This document shows positions 1 through 6,655 of a stretch of DNA of 8,846 bases, in pieces. Made by a program: the position numbers and the translations under genes. Origin of the DNA: Gammaproteobacteria bacterium (GTDB taxonomy: Bacteria > Pseudomonadota > Gammaproteobacteria > Pseudomonadales > Azotimanducaceae_A). Where the stretch lies: positions 1-8,846 of the forward strand of contig JAPOON010000578.1 in assembly GCA_026713405.1 (NCBI GenBank), read 5' to 3'. The notes below the pieces were generated by a model. The model did not search any database. It saw only the letters and a list, made by a program, of their open reading frames with translations, and was not told where the DNA came from. How positions within the stretch are numbered: position 1 is the first letter of the stretch; every line of letters begins with the position of its first letter.

Positions 1-50
1 CCGTCCAAGGGTCAGCGGCCGTCGGCCGGCAGCCGGGCGCATGGCGGCAT

Positions 51-74
51 GGGGCCGGTCAACTCACCGGCCCC
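51..74 (-). terminator. Strong stem-loop after the TonB-dependent receptor gene, possible terminator
   Basis: GGGGCCGGT (51-59) and ACCGGCCCC (66-74) form a perfect 9-bp GC-rich stem around a 6-base loop. It sits about 45 bases past the receptor stop codon at 119-121. A weaker 5-bp stem (GACCC 90-94, GGGTC 101-105) lies between the two. Neither stem is followed by a T-run on the minus strand, so this is not a textbook intrinsic terminator. It could be a U-tract-less terminator, an mRNA 3'-end stabiliser, or a bidirectional barrier to transcription from the left. Bases 1-50 hold no gene that I can support. Confidence 0.5.
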
Positions 75-118
75 TTGGCTGCACCCGGGGACCCGGAACA
101 GGGTCGTTGCTCATCCGG

Positions 119-2254
119 TCAGAAGTTGTAACCGACCTCCACACCATATTCGACCGGCGGTCCGAGGACTCCGAAGACCGTCCCGCCGAGTTCGGCGATC
201 TCGAAACGGCTCTCGGTGTACTTCTTGTCCGCCAGGTTCTTGCCGTAAGCGGCCACGTACCAGACATCTTCGGGGCTGTCGTAGCTGACCCGCGCGTTGA
301 TCACCGTGAACGCCTTCTGGGAGTTGATCTCGCGATTGAACTGGTCGAAGTAGATGCGGCCCTGGTGCTGTACCTCGAAGCTGGCGTTCAACGTGCCGCC
401 GTGGGCAAGCGGCAGAGCCAGGTTCAGGCTGCCCGATCCTGTGAACGGGGCAACCCGCGGCAGCTCGTTGCCGCCGAGTTCCTTGATGCCGGCAGCCGGT
501 TCGACCGGGTCCGCGGACAGGAAGGAATCGAATTTCATGTCAGCCACGGAGATGCCCAGGTTCAGGCTCACCGTGTCGGTGAGCAACGCCCGCAGCTCCA
601 GTTCCGCGCCCCCGCCCGACGCCTCTCCGGCATTGTCGATGACCGAACCGATGCTGACGATGCGCTGCACCTGCATGTCGGTGTAATCGGAATAGAACCC
701 GGTCAGGTTCACCTCCACCCGGTTGTCGGCGAAGTTGGCATTGATTCCCGCTTCGTAGGCCATGAGGTATTCCGAGTCGAACGGCGGCGCGATGCCGGCG
801 CCGTTGGAACCGCCGCCCTTGTAGCCCCGCGACACCGAAACCCAGCCCAGCATGTCATCGCTCAGGTCGAATTCGAGAGCCACGCGGCCGGTGACCGCAT
901 CGTAGTTGCCCTGGACGTCCTGGAAGGCGAGCGGCACGAACGGTACGTAACCGTGCTCGTTGGTGAAATCTTTCTTGTCATCCGTATAGCGCAGGCCCAG
1001 CGTCAGCCGCGCCCGGTCGCTCATGCTGTAGGTGGCCTGGCCGAAAACGGCCCATGAGAAGGTCTCGACATGGGGCAGCGAATGCAGCACGCCCGGTGGG
1101 AAGAACGGGAAATCGAGAATCTGCTCGGCTTCCTCCCACCAGAAGAACGCGCCCGAGATCAGCGTCAGCTTGTCGTTGGTGTAGTTGAGCTGGAATTCCT
1201 GCTGGAACGTCTCGGCATACATGTCGCCGAAATACGAGGCCAGTTCAACTTGCGTGTCGTCCAGGTCGTTGCGTTCGTAGACATCGAAGTCGCGCCAGCC
1301 GGTGATCGAGGTGAGCGTGACCTGCTCGCTCAAATCCCAGTCGATGCGCAGGGTGACGGCATGCAGGGTCTTGTCGTCGATCAGGGGATAGTTCTGGTTG
1401 ACTTCGTCCCACTCGTCGATCGGGCTGTATCCCCCAAAGGCAAAGTTGGCGAGACCAGGGGTCAATGCCTTGAACGGATCGATCACGCTGTCCGTCTGCG
1501 TGTGTTCGTATTGCAGTACGGCCATCGCGTTCTCACCGGTCCACTGGCCGGTGAGGCGAATCGCGTACTCATCGGCATCCATGACGCGCTTGCCGTCATA
1601 GAGATTCTTCAGGTAACCGTCGCGCTTGTGGTAGAGGCCGGCGGCCCGGAAAGCGAACTCGTCCGACAGCGGAACGTTCACCGCCCCCTCGAAGCGCCGC
1701 TTGTCGAACCGGCCGTACTGGCCGATCAGGTAGCCGCCGAGTTCTTCATCGGGCTTCCTGGAAATGATGTGCAGAACGCCGCCGGTGGTGTTGCGTCCGT
1801 ACAGGGTGCCCTGGGGCCCGCGCAGCACTTCCACGCGCTCGGTGTCGAAGAAGCTGACATAGGCCATGCCGGGCCGGGACAGATAGATGTCGTCCTTGTA
1901 GCTGGCAACGCCTGGATCGCCGCCGACGCTCTGCGCCTGGGTCGAAATGCCCCTCAACGAGATCTGGCTGGCAGCGATCTGGCTGATGATCAGACCAGGC
2001 ACATACAGCGGCAGGTCGGTGACGTCCTGTATGGCGCTTTCGACCAGGCTTTGTCCCTCCAGCGCCGTCAGCGAGGCGATGACGTCCTGCCTGTCTTCGT
2101 CGCGCCGCTGAGCCGTGACGAGAATTTCCTCGAGTTCCAACGCCTGTGCGCGCGACTCGACGGATAACACTGAAAGGCCGGGAAACGCCATGACCGTTGC
2201 AAGCATGCAACCCGTGCCGAACCGGAATCCGGCAAATAGACCCCTAGAGCTCAT
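119..2254 (-). CDS. TonB-dependent outer-membrane receptor
   Basis: A 711-residue outer-membrane beta-barrel receptor that would take up a substrate into the periplasm using TonB/ExbBD energy. Residues 1 to about 38 look like a signal peptide: a basic start, a hydrophobic stretch around 16-32, then a cut near SRAQA. A TonB box follows (EEILVTAQRR, 42-51), continuous with the plug domain. The plug carries the family signature VEVLRGPQGTLYGRN (141-155) followed by TTGG. The rest alternates in beta-strand fashion and ends in VEVGYNF, with the terminal Phe typical of outer-membrane proteins. Length is normal for this class. The ATG at 2254 is chosen because GGAGG lies 5 bases upstream. The gene is the last of the minus-strand block, 286 bases after the molybdopterin subunit, so it may have its own promoter. 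There is no FecA-type N-terminal signalling domain. The ligand is unknown; linking it to the substrate of the adjacent oxidases is inference, and an iron-siderophore role is the alternative. Confidence 0.95.
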   Translation of the reverse strand: MSSRGLFAGFRFGTGCMLATVMAFPGLSVLSVESRAQALELEEILVTAQRRDEDRQDVIASLTALEGQSLVESAIQDVTDLPLYVPGLIISQIAASQISLRGISTQAQSVGGDPGVASYKDDIYLSRPGMAYVSFFDTERVEVLRGPQGTLYGRNTTGGVLHIISRKPDEELGGYLIGQYGRFDKRRFEGAVNVPLSDEFAFRAAGLYHKRDGYLKNLYDGKRVMDADEYAIRLTGQWTGENAMAVLQYEHTQTDSVIDPFKALTPGLANFAFGGYSPIDEWDEVNQNYPLIDDKTLHAVTLRIDWDLSEQVTLTSITGWRDFDVYERNDLDDTQVELASYFGDMYAETFQQEFQLNYTNDKLTLISGAFFWWEEAEQILDFPFFPPGVLHSLPHVETFSWAVFGQATYSMSDRARLTLGLRYTDDKKDFTNEHGYVPFVPLAFQDVQGNYDAVTGRVALEFDLSDDMLGWVSVSRGYKGGGSNGAGIAPPFDSEYLMAYEAGINANFADNRVEVNLTGFYSDYTDMQVQRIVSIGSVIDNAGEASGGGAELELRALLTDTVSLNLGISVADMKFDSFLSADPVEPAAGIKELGGNELPRVAPFTGSGSLNLALPLAHGGTLNASFEVQHQGRIYFDQFNREINSQKAFTVINARVSYDSPEDVWYVAAYGKNLADKKYTESRFEIAELGGTVFGVLGPPVEYGVEVGYNF

Positions 2255-2259
2255 CTTTT

Positions 2260-2265
2260 CCTCCC
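2260..2265 (-). promoter_or_regulatory. Strong ribosome binding site of the receptor gene
   Basis: On the minus strand the bases read AAGGGAGGAAAAGATG: an almost full anti-16S match (GGGAGG) with a 5-base spacer to the ATG at 2254. It is the best Shine-Dalgarno sequence in the window and fixes the receptor start. The other genes mostly rely on overlaps with weaker sites, so the receptor is probably translated independently and strongly. Confidence 0.85.
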
Positions 2266-2274
2266 TTGATCCCC

Positions 2275-2316
2275 ATTCCTCCCAGGAATCCCGATTCCCG
2301 CGGCGATGAGAATTCC
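2275..2316. repeat. Cluster of ATTCC / GGAAT inverted repeats just upstream of the receptor
   Basis: Plus-strand ATTCC occurs at 2275-2279, 2294-2298 and 2312-2316, about 18-19 bases apart, with GGAAT at 2285-2289 between the first two. ATTCCT (2275-2280) pairs with AGGAAT (2284-2289) across three bases. GGAAT (2285-2289) can instead pair with ATTCC (2294-2298) across four. The two hairpins share a strand and exclude each other. The array starts 10 bases upstream of the GGGAGG ribosome binding site. It could be an operator with repeated half-sites or a leader-RNA structure; the stems are short, so chance is also possible. Confidence 0.35.
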
Positions 2317-2461
2317 AACAATAATGACGATGGCGCCGGGATTTTCCCTACCAGCGACACACAGCCCGAAGCGCCAGCCCTCGATTTCCCTCCGGGTTCC
2401 CCATCGACACAAAGTGGTGCGACCGAACGGTGTTGGAGCACAGTGCCACGGCAAATCGGTG

Positions 2462-2486
2462 AGAGCAGTCGCAGCAAGGGTGCTCT
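2462..2486. repeat. Interrupted dyad AGAGCA-N13-TGCTCT
   Basis: AGAGCA (2462-2467) and TGCTCT (2481-2486) are perfect 6-base inverted halves separated by 13 bases. The 19-base centre-to-centre spacing is compatible with a dimeric regulator bound about two helical turns apart. It lies about 210 bases upstream of the receptor start. It could be an operator for the receptor or a chance dyad; there is no second copy in the window to support it. Confidence 0.2.
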
Positions 2487-2540
2487 GTCTGGGTGCGTAA
2501 TTCTGGGCAGGCAATCCGGTGCGGGGATTCGATCAGTATT

Positions 2541-4889
2541 TCAGGCGCGTTCCCGAATTGCGCGCAAGACCCGTTCAGGCGTCGCAGGCAGTTGATTGAC
2601 CGGCGTACCGGTAGCGTGGGCGATCGCACCGGTTACCGCCGGCGCCGTTCCCATCAGTGCCATCTCGCCGACGCCCCTGGCCCCGAAGGGCGCACCGGGT
2701 TCCGGAATTTCCAGCAGGATCGTATGTATGCCGTACGGAACATCGGCCATTCCCGGTACCTTGTAGTCCATCATGGTCGGATTGATCAGGTCGCCGCCGT
2801 CCCAGACCAGTTCTTCCGTAAGGGCATAACCGAGGCCCTGCACGACGGAACCCTGGACCTGTCCTTCGACCAGGTCCGGATTGATGGCGCGGCCGACATC
2901 GTGTGCCGACCACACTTCGAGAGCCTCCACCTTGCCGGTGACCTCGTCGACTTCCACCTCCACCACCTGGGCGCCAAAACAGAATACGCCGTTGCCGGCG
3001 ACTATGCCCACGAATCCCCGGGTGCTGGTGCGCTCCGGATCGAGCCCTTCCGCCGGTTCGTAAAGCCAGTTGGAACTCCCCGAAACGGGGCCACCCGCCA
3101 TGTACAGGGCACGGCCCGCCACTGCGGCAAAGGGGATCTCCTCATCGGATATGCCCCTGATTCCCACCCTGCCCCCGGGGCGCAGTTCCAGGCGGTCGAC
3201 CTCGCTCTCGAGAATCGCCGCGGCGTGCTCCAGGACCTTGTCGCGAACCTGCGCGGACGCTCGCGCGACCGCATTGCCCACCATGAACGTCGTGCGGCTG
3301 GCGGCTGTCTGATAGTTGTAGGGCGAGCTGTCCGTATCCGGATTGGCGTAGTTGACCTGATCGAGGTCCAGGCCCAGCGTACCGGCAGCGATCTGCGCGA
3401 GCGCGGTATCGCTTCCCTGGCCGATATCCACCGCACCGGTATTGACCGTAACCGTCCCGTCCTCGTTCAGATTGACGGCAGCCCCCGCACTCAGGAGCGC
3501 ACAGGTATGGCCGAACCCCGCGATGCCGACACCGCGCCGTTTGCCGGGGCCCGATGCGCGCCGTTTGCGGCGGTTGCGCCAGTCACTGGCCTCGCGAACA
3601 CGCTCAAGGCACTGCTTCAGGCTGGGTACCCCAACGGACCTGCCGCCGAGCCAGGCATCGCCTTCGTCCAGCGCATTTTTGAGCCGCAGGTCCAGGGGAT
3701 CCATGTCCAGGGCCGCGGCCAGCTCGTTCATTTGCGCCTCGCTGACGAACGTCGCCTGGGGATTGCCGAATCCGCGCATGGCGCCGGCCCGCAGCCGGTT
3801 CGTGTAAACCGACCAGGAACGGACGTGCATGTTCGGAATGACGTAGGGCCCGCGGCTGAAGAAGGCGCATACGGCGGAGACCGCCGAACTCTCGTCCGCA
3901 TAGGCGCCGCCGTCCAGAACGAATTCCACGCTGCGTGCGACGAGCGTCCCGTCCTTTTTGGCTCCGGTTCTGGCGCGGATGGTGCCCGCGTGCCGGGACT
4001 TCATCATCGTCATGTCGTCTTCGCGGCTGAGCGTCATCTTCACCGGCCGCCCGGCGGCCATCGCCAACGCCGCGGTGACCGGCTGGTTGGTCAGCTCGCA
4101 CTTGCCGCCGAATGCGCCGCCCACGCGAGGAGCGATCACCCGCACCTTGGACATCGGCAGCCCCAGGGCCCGGGCCGTGAGCATCTGCACCCGGGCCACT
4201 CCCTGCATGGACGACCACAGGGTCACCTTGCCGTTCGAATCCACCTCGGCAAGCGTGGAAACCGGTTCCAGGTACATGTGGTATTGAGCGGGCAGCCGGT
4301 ATTCGTTTTCCACGACGACATCGCATCGGGGCCAGGCCTGCTCCGGATCGCCTTCCTTGAATTCCGAGTAGCAGACCGCATTGGGTTCGGGCGGCAACTC
4401 GTAGTGGCATTCATAGCTCTCCCGGTTTTCATGGATGACGGGCGCATCGGGCTGCAGAGCCTCCACAGGGTCGAAAACGGCGTCGAGTTCCTGGTACTCG
4501 ATGTCGATCAGCCGCAGGGCTTCCCGGGCCGTCGCGAGGTCTTCCGCAGCCACGGCGGCTACCGGCTCGCCGGCGTAGCGGACCTTGTCCACCGCCAGCG
4601 GCAACTGGTCCATCAGGAACATGCCGGTGTAGTTGCGGGGGAAATCGCGCCCCGTCAGCACCGCCTTGACACCGGGCAGAGCCGCTGCCGCGCCGGTGTC
4701 GATGGACACGATGCGCGCGTGGGCGTACGGACTGCCGAGCTGCGCCGCCTGGAGCATGTTCGGCCTGGACAGATCGTCGGTATAGAGCGCACGGCCGACA
4801 ACCTTTTCGCGCGCCTCCAGCCGCGGCACCCGTTTGCCGACGGCATCGCCGAACGGCACGCCGCCTGCAGAGCCGCCCGGTGCGCTCAT
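2541..4889 (-). CDS. Molybdenum hydroxylase, molybdopterin-binding large subunit (xanthine oxidase / CoxL family)
   Basis: A 782-residue catalytic subunit of an (LMS)2-type molybdenum hydroxylase, which hydroxylates a carbon using water and passes electrons to the Fe-S and FAD subunits. Visible landmarks are GGAFGGK (257-263), GAMRGFGNPQ (369-378), GQGSDT (490-495), and GARGVGE (736-742), whose Glu742 matches the catalytic base of the family (Glu1261 in bovine xanthine oxidase). Arg372 and Phe374 fall where bovine Arg912 and Phe914 sit in the substrate pocket. The loop is AMRGFG, not the Cys-bearing AYRCSFR of true aerobic CO dehydrogenase, so CO oxidation is unlikely. There is no signal peptide or twin-arginine motif, so it is cytoplasmic. 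The frame is open back to 5060, but the ATG at 4889 is chosen because it overlaps the stop of the Fe-S subunit as ATGA and gives a normal N-terminus, with the first domain motif GRALYTDD at 32-39. The substrate (purine, N-heterocycle, aromatic or aldehyde) cannot be assigned. Confidence 0.95.
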   Translation of the reverse strand: MSAPGGSAGGVPFGDAVGKRVPRLEAREKVVGRALYTDDLSRPNMLQAAQLGSPYAHARIVSIDTGAAAALPGVKAVLTGRDFPRNYTGMFLMDQLPLAVDKVRYAGEPVAAVAAEDLATAREALRLIDIEYQELDAVFDPVEALQPDAPVIHENRESYECHYELPPEPNAVCYSEFKEGDPEQAWPRCDVVVENEYRLPAQYHMYLEPVSTLAEVDSNGKVTLWSSMQGVARVQMLTARALGLPMSKVRVIAPRVGGAFGGKCELTNQPVTAALAMAAGRPVKMTLSREDDMTMMKSRHAGTIRARTGAKKDGTLVARSVEFVLDGGAYADESSAVSAVCAFFSRGPYVIPNMHVRSWSVYTNRLRAGAMRGFGNPQATFVSEAQMNELAAALDMDPLDLRLKNALDEGDAWLGGRSVGVPSLKQCLERVREASDWRNRRKRRASGPGKRRGVGIAGFGHTCALLSAGAAVNLNEDGTVTVNTGAVDIGQGSDTALAQIAAGTLGLDLDQVNYANPDTDSSPYNYQTAASRTTFMVGNAVARASAQVRDKVLEHAAAILESEVDRLELRPGGRVGIRGISDEEIPFAAVAGRALYMAGGPVSGSSNWLYEPAEGLDPERTSTRGFVGIVAGNGVFCFGAQVVEVEVDEVTGKVEALEVWSAHDVGRAINPDLVEGQVQGSVVQGLGYALTEELVWDGGDLINPTMMDYKVPGMADVPYGIHTILLEIPEPGAPFGARGVGEMALMGTAPAVTGAIAHATGTPVNQLPATPERVLRAIRERA

Positions 4890-5362
4890 GGCTGCATCGA
4901 CCCGCTCGCCGAGCGGACCGCATCGACGATCTTGACGTAGCCGGTGCAACGGCAGACGTTGCCGCCGAGCCCGTGCCGGATTTCCTCCACGGTCGGCCGC
5001 GGATTGCGCTGCAACAGCGCCCTGGCCGCAACGATCATGCCAGGCGTGCAGAAACCGCATGGCAGGGCGCCGCAGTCGACGAATGCCGCCAGGAGCCCTG
5101 CACAGGCCTCATCGTCCGCCAGGCCCTCGATGGTGCCGATCTCACGCCCGGCCTGCGCAACCGTCAACGTCAGGCAGGCCAGCGCCGCCTCGCCGTCGAT
5201 CAGCACGGTGCAGGCGCCGCAGACGCCGTGCCCGCAACCGCACTTGGCGCCCGTCAGCCCCAGTTCCCCCCGCAGTGTCTGCAGCAGGTTCTGCCGAGGT
5301 TCGACAAGAATCTGCCGGTCCCGGCCGTTCACGGAGAGGGCAACCGGTACTTTCTCAGCCAT
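4886..5362 (-). CDS. Molybdenum hydroxylase, 2Fe-2S small subunit (CoxS-like)
   Basis: A 158-residue electron-transfer subunit with two [2Fe-2S] clusters. The plant-ferredoxin-like cluster is bound by Cys43, Cys48, Cys51 (CGHGVCGAC) and Cys63. The helical-domain cluster is bound by Cys102, Cys105 (CGFCTPGM), Cys137 and Cys139 (CRCTGY). All eight ligands are present and the length is usual for the family. The residue before Cys102 is Pro101 (CCA, 5062-5060), where nearly all relatives known to me have Gln, and Cys97 stands where His is common. The frame is open to 5446, but the ATG at 5362 is preferred: GGGAG lies 8 bases upstream, it overlaps the FAD gene by 8 bases (ATGGCTGA), and the protein then begins directly at the ferredoxin fold (VPVALSVNGR). 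Its own stop overlaps the start of the large subunit (ATGA). Confidence 0.95.
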   Translation of the reverse strand: MAEKVPVALSVNGRDRQILVEPRQNLLQTLRGELGLTGAKCGCGHGVCGACTVLIDGEAALACLTLTVAQAGREIGTIEGLADDEACAGLLAAFVDCGALPCGFCTPGMIVAARALLQRNPRPTVEEIRHGLGGNVCRCTGYVKIVDAVRSASGSMQP

Positions 5363-6203
5363 CGAATCGCTCCCGGGCGGCGCCGACAGCCCGTGCCAGC
5401 AGGCCGGGAATGAGCAGGCGCCGATAGTCCGAACTTCCGCGCACATCGTCTACCGGGTCGGCGGCGGCAGCCAGAAGTTCGCCGGCTTTCAGCAATACGG
5501 CATCGTCGAGACCCGACCCGGTCAGGAGAGCGTCGGCTTCATCGAGATGCAGCGGTGCCGGCCCGGCCGAACCCACCACGACCCTGGCGTAGCTGCAAAC
5601 GCCAGCCTGCATGGCGATAACCGAGGACACGGAAACGATGGCGTAATCGCCATCCGTGCGGCTGAACTTGAGATGGGCGCCAACGGCGCCTTCCGGCCCC
5701 TCGGGAATCAGCACCGCGGTCAGCATCTCTCCGGGTTCGAGCGAGGACTCGAGATAGTCCACGAAGAACCCGTCGACGGGCGCCGTGCGCACCCCTTCGG
5801 TGCTCGCGACTTCGACGTGCGCGCCGGCCGCAACCAGCGCCCCGGGCAGGTCTGCCTGGGGATCGGCATGGCAGAGCGCCCCGCCGATGGTCCCCCGGTT
5901 GCGAACGGCGGGATGTGCGATCTGCCGCGCCGCGTCCTTCACGACTGCCCGGGCGCCCACAAGGCGCTCCTCGTCGGCAAGGTGCGTGTGGGTAACCATG
6001 GCGCCGATGCGCAGCACGCCTTCAGTACCGTGGATTTCGTTAAGGCCGGCGATCCGGCGTAAACCCACCAGGGTGGATGGTTCTACCAGGTCGGCATTCA
6101 TCATCGCCACCAGCGTCTGGCCTCCGGCCAGGCAGCGGGCGTCTTCGTCGCCGGCGAGCACCGCCACGGCTTCGGGAACGCTTTCCGGTTCCAGGTAGAT
6201 CAC
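5355..6203 (-). CDS. Molybdenum hydroxylase, FAD-binding medium subunit (CoxM-like)
   Basis: A 282-residue flavoprotein subunit that takes electrons from the 2Fe-2S subunit and delivers them to an acceptor (oxygen, quinone or NAD; not determinable here). FAD-binding signatures are AGGQTLV (26-32) and RNRGTIGGALCHADPQADLP (101-120), both canonical for the CO-dehydrogenase flavoprotein family. A FAD-binding C-terminal domain follows from about residue 170. The length matches the family (about 270-300). The start is GTG at 6203, overlapping the stop of the CoxG-type gene as GTGA; no in-frame ATG exists nearby until Met34, which would cut away the first FAD loop. The order FAD, Fe-S, Mo subunit is the coxMSL order. 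Confidence 0.94.
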   Translation of the reverse strand: MIYLEPESVPEAVAVLAGDEDARCLAGGQTLVAMMNADLVEPSTLVGLRRIAGLNEIHGTEGVLRIGAMVTHTHLADEERLVGARAVVKDAARQIAHPAVRNRGTIGGALCHADPQADLPGALVAAGAHVEVASTEGVRTAPVDGFFVDYLESSLEPGEMLTAVLIPEGPEGAVGAHLKFSRTDGDYAIVSVSSVIAMQAGVCSYARVVVGSAGPAPLHLDEADALLTGSGLDDAVLLKAGELLAAAADPVDDVRGSSDYRRLLIPGLLARAVGAARERFDG

Positions 6204-6655
6204 ACCGGAGTTTCCGCAATGCGTTCGCGCACCGCCCGCGCGAACTGTCTGCCCAGATCGTCCGCCTTTTTCTTCATCACGCCGGCGCCGAACCGCCCCA
6301 GCCGTCCGGCGATGGAAATCTCGGAGGCGTAGGCGACTTCCGTCTCGCTGTTCTCGACCGCCCGCAGGGTCAACCGGCTCCTGGCGCTCAGGCGGCTGGC
6401 CCTGCCTCCTTCCTCGCCCCGGGTCGAATACGATGCAGACTCCATTGGCTCTTCGTCCGTCCTCTCTATGTCGATGTTGAAGAGTGCCTTGATCGGGCCC
6501 ACCTTCACCCTGACCTGCGCCTTGAATTTGCCGTCACCGACAACGTCCACGCTTTCGCAGCCGGGAACGCAGGCGCCGACCTCCTCGGCGGACTGGATGA
6601 ACCGCCAGACGCGGTCCCGCGGTGCCGGGACCAGAAAGCTGCTTTCAATTTTCAA
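6200..6655 (-). CDS. CoxG-type SRPBCC protein
   Basis: A 151-residue START/SRPBCC-fold protein of the CoxG family, usually linked to molybdenum hydroxylase operons. Family marks are the N-terminal FLVPAPRDRVWRFI block, the CVPGCESV motif (about residues 29-36) and a C-terminal amphipathic helix (MKKKADDLGRQFARAV). In carboxidotrophs CoxG has been linked to membrane attachment of CO dehydrogenase. Here no hydrophobic C-terminal anchor is visible, so the protein looks soluble; it may bind the substrate or help assembly (inference). The frame opens at 6742 and has an ATG at 6691. I prefer the TTG at 6655 because the protein then begins MKIESSF, as most relatives do, and it overlaps the upstream gene by only 11 bases rather than 47. 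The ATG at 6691 would add 12 residues with no family counterpart and remains the alternative. The stop overlaps the GTG of the FAD subunit. Confidence 0.85.
   Translation of the reverse strand: MKIESSFLVPAPRDRVWRFIQSAEEVGACVPGCESVDVVGDGKFKAQVRVKVGPIKALFNIDIERTDEEPMESASYSTRGEEGGRASRLSARSRLTLRAVENSETEVAYASEISIAGRLGRFGAGVMKKKADDLGRQFARAVRERIAETPV

Larger units (their letters stand above)
2255..2540. other. Intergenic region between the molybdopterin subunit and the receptor
   Basis: A gap of 286 bases with genes on the same strand at both sides, long enough to hold a promoter for the receptor. It contains the receptor ribosome binding site, the ATTCC/GGAAT cluster, a 25-base dyad (2462-2486), and a short stem AATCC/GGATT (2513-2517 and 2525-2529, 7-base loop) 12 bases past the stop of the molybdopterin subunit. 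That short stem has no T-run and is a poor terminator. I could not find a convincing sigma-70 -35/-10 pair on the minus strand. A minus-strand open frame (2514-2251) crosses it and ends in an ATGA overlap with the receptor start; I do not call it as a gene (see findings). Confidence 0.6.

Noticed and set aside
41..2167. Two plus-strand frames of 338 and 365 codons opposite the receptor gene
   Set aside because: They are shadows of the receptor gene: no motifs, no ribosome binding site and shadow-like composition, while the minus-strand frame has a signal peptide, TonB box, plug and terminal Phe.
2338..2348. Short palindrome GGGATTTTCCC
   Set aside because: Only a 4-bp stem around 3 bases; too short and single-copy to support a regulatory call.
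2437..2451. Possible sigma-54 promoter (TGGCAC on the minus strand)
   Set aside because: The -12 element is TCCA where TTGC is required at the correct spacing, so only half the site is present.
2493..4940. An 815-codon plus-strand open frame
   Set aside because: It lies exactly antisense to the molybdopterin subunit. The translation is rich in Arg, His and Gly with no domain motif. Long antisense frames are expected opposite GC-rich genes with strong codon bias.
4890..5060. N-terminal extension of the molybdopterin subunit back to 5060
   Set aside because: The extra 57 codons lie inside the Fe-S subunit gene out of frame and are Arg-rich. The ATG at 4889 in the ATGA overlap is the natural start.
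2541..6203. Annotation as aerobic carbon monoxide dehydrogenase
   Set aside because: Gene order and CoxG resemble the cox operon, but the large subunit has AMRGFG rather than the Cys-containing AYRCSFR loop that binds copper in true CO dehydrogenase.
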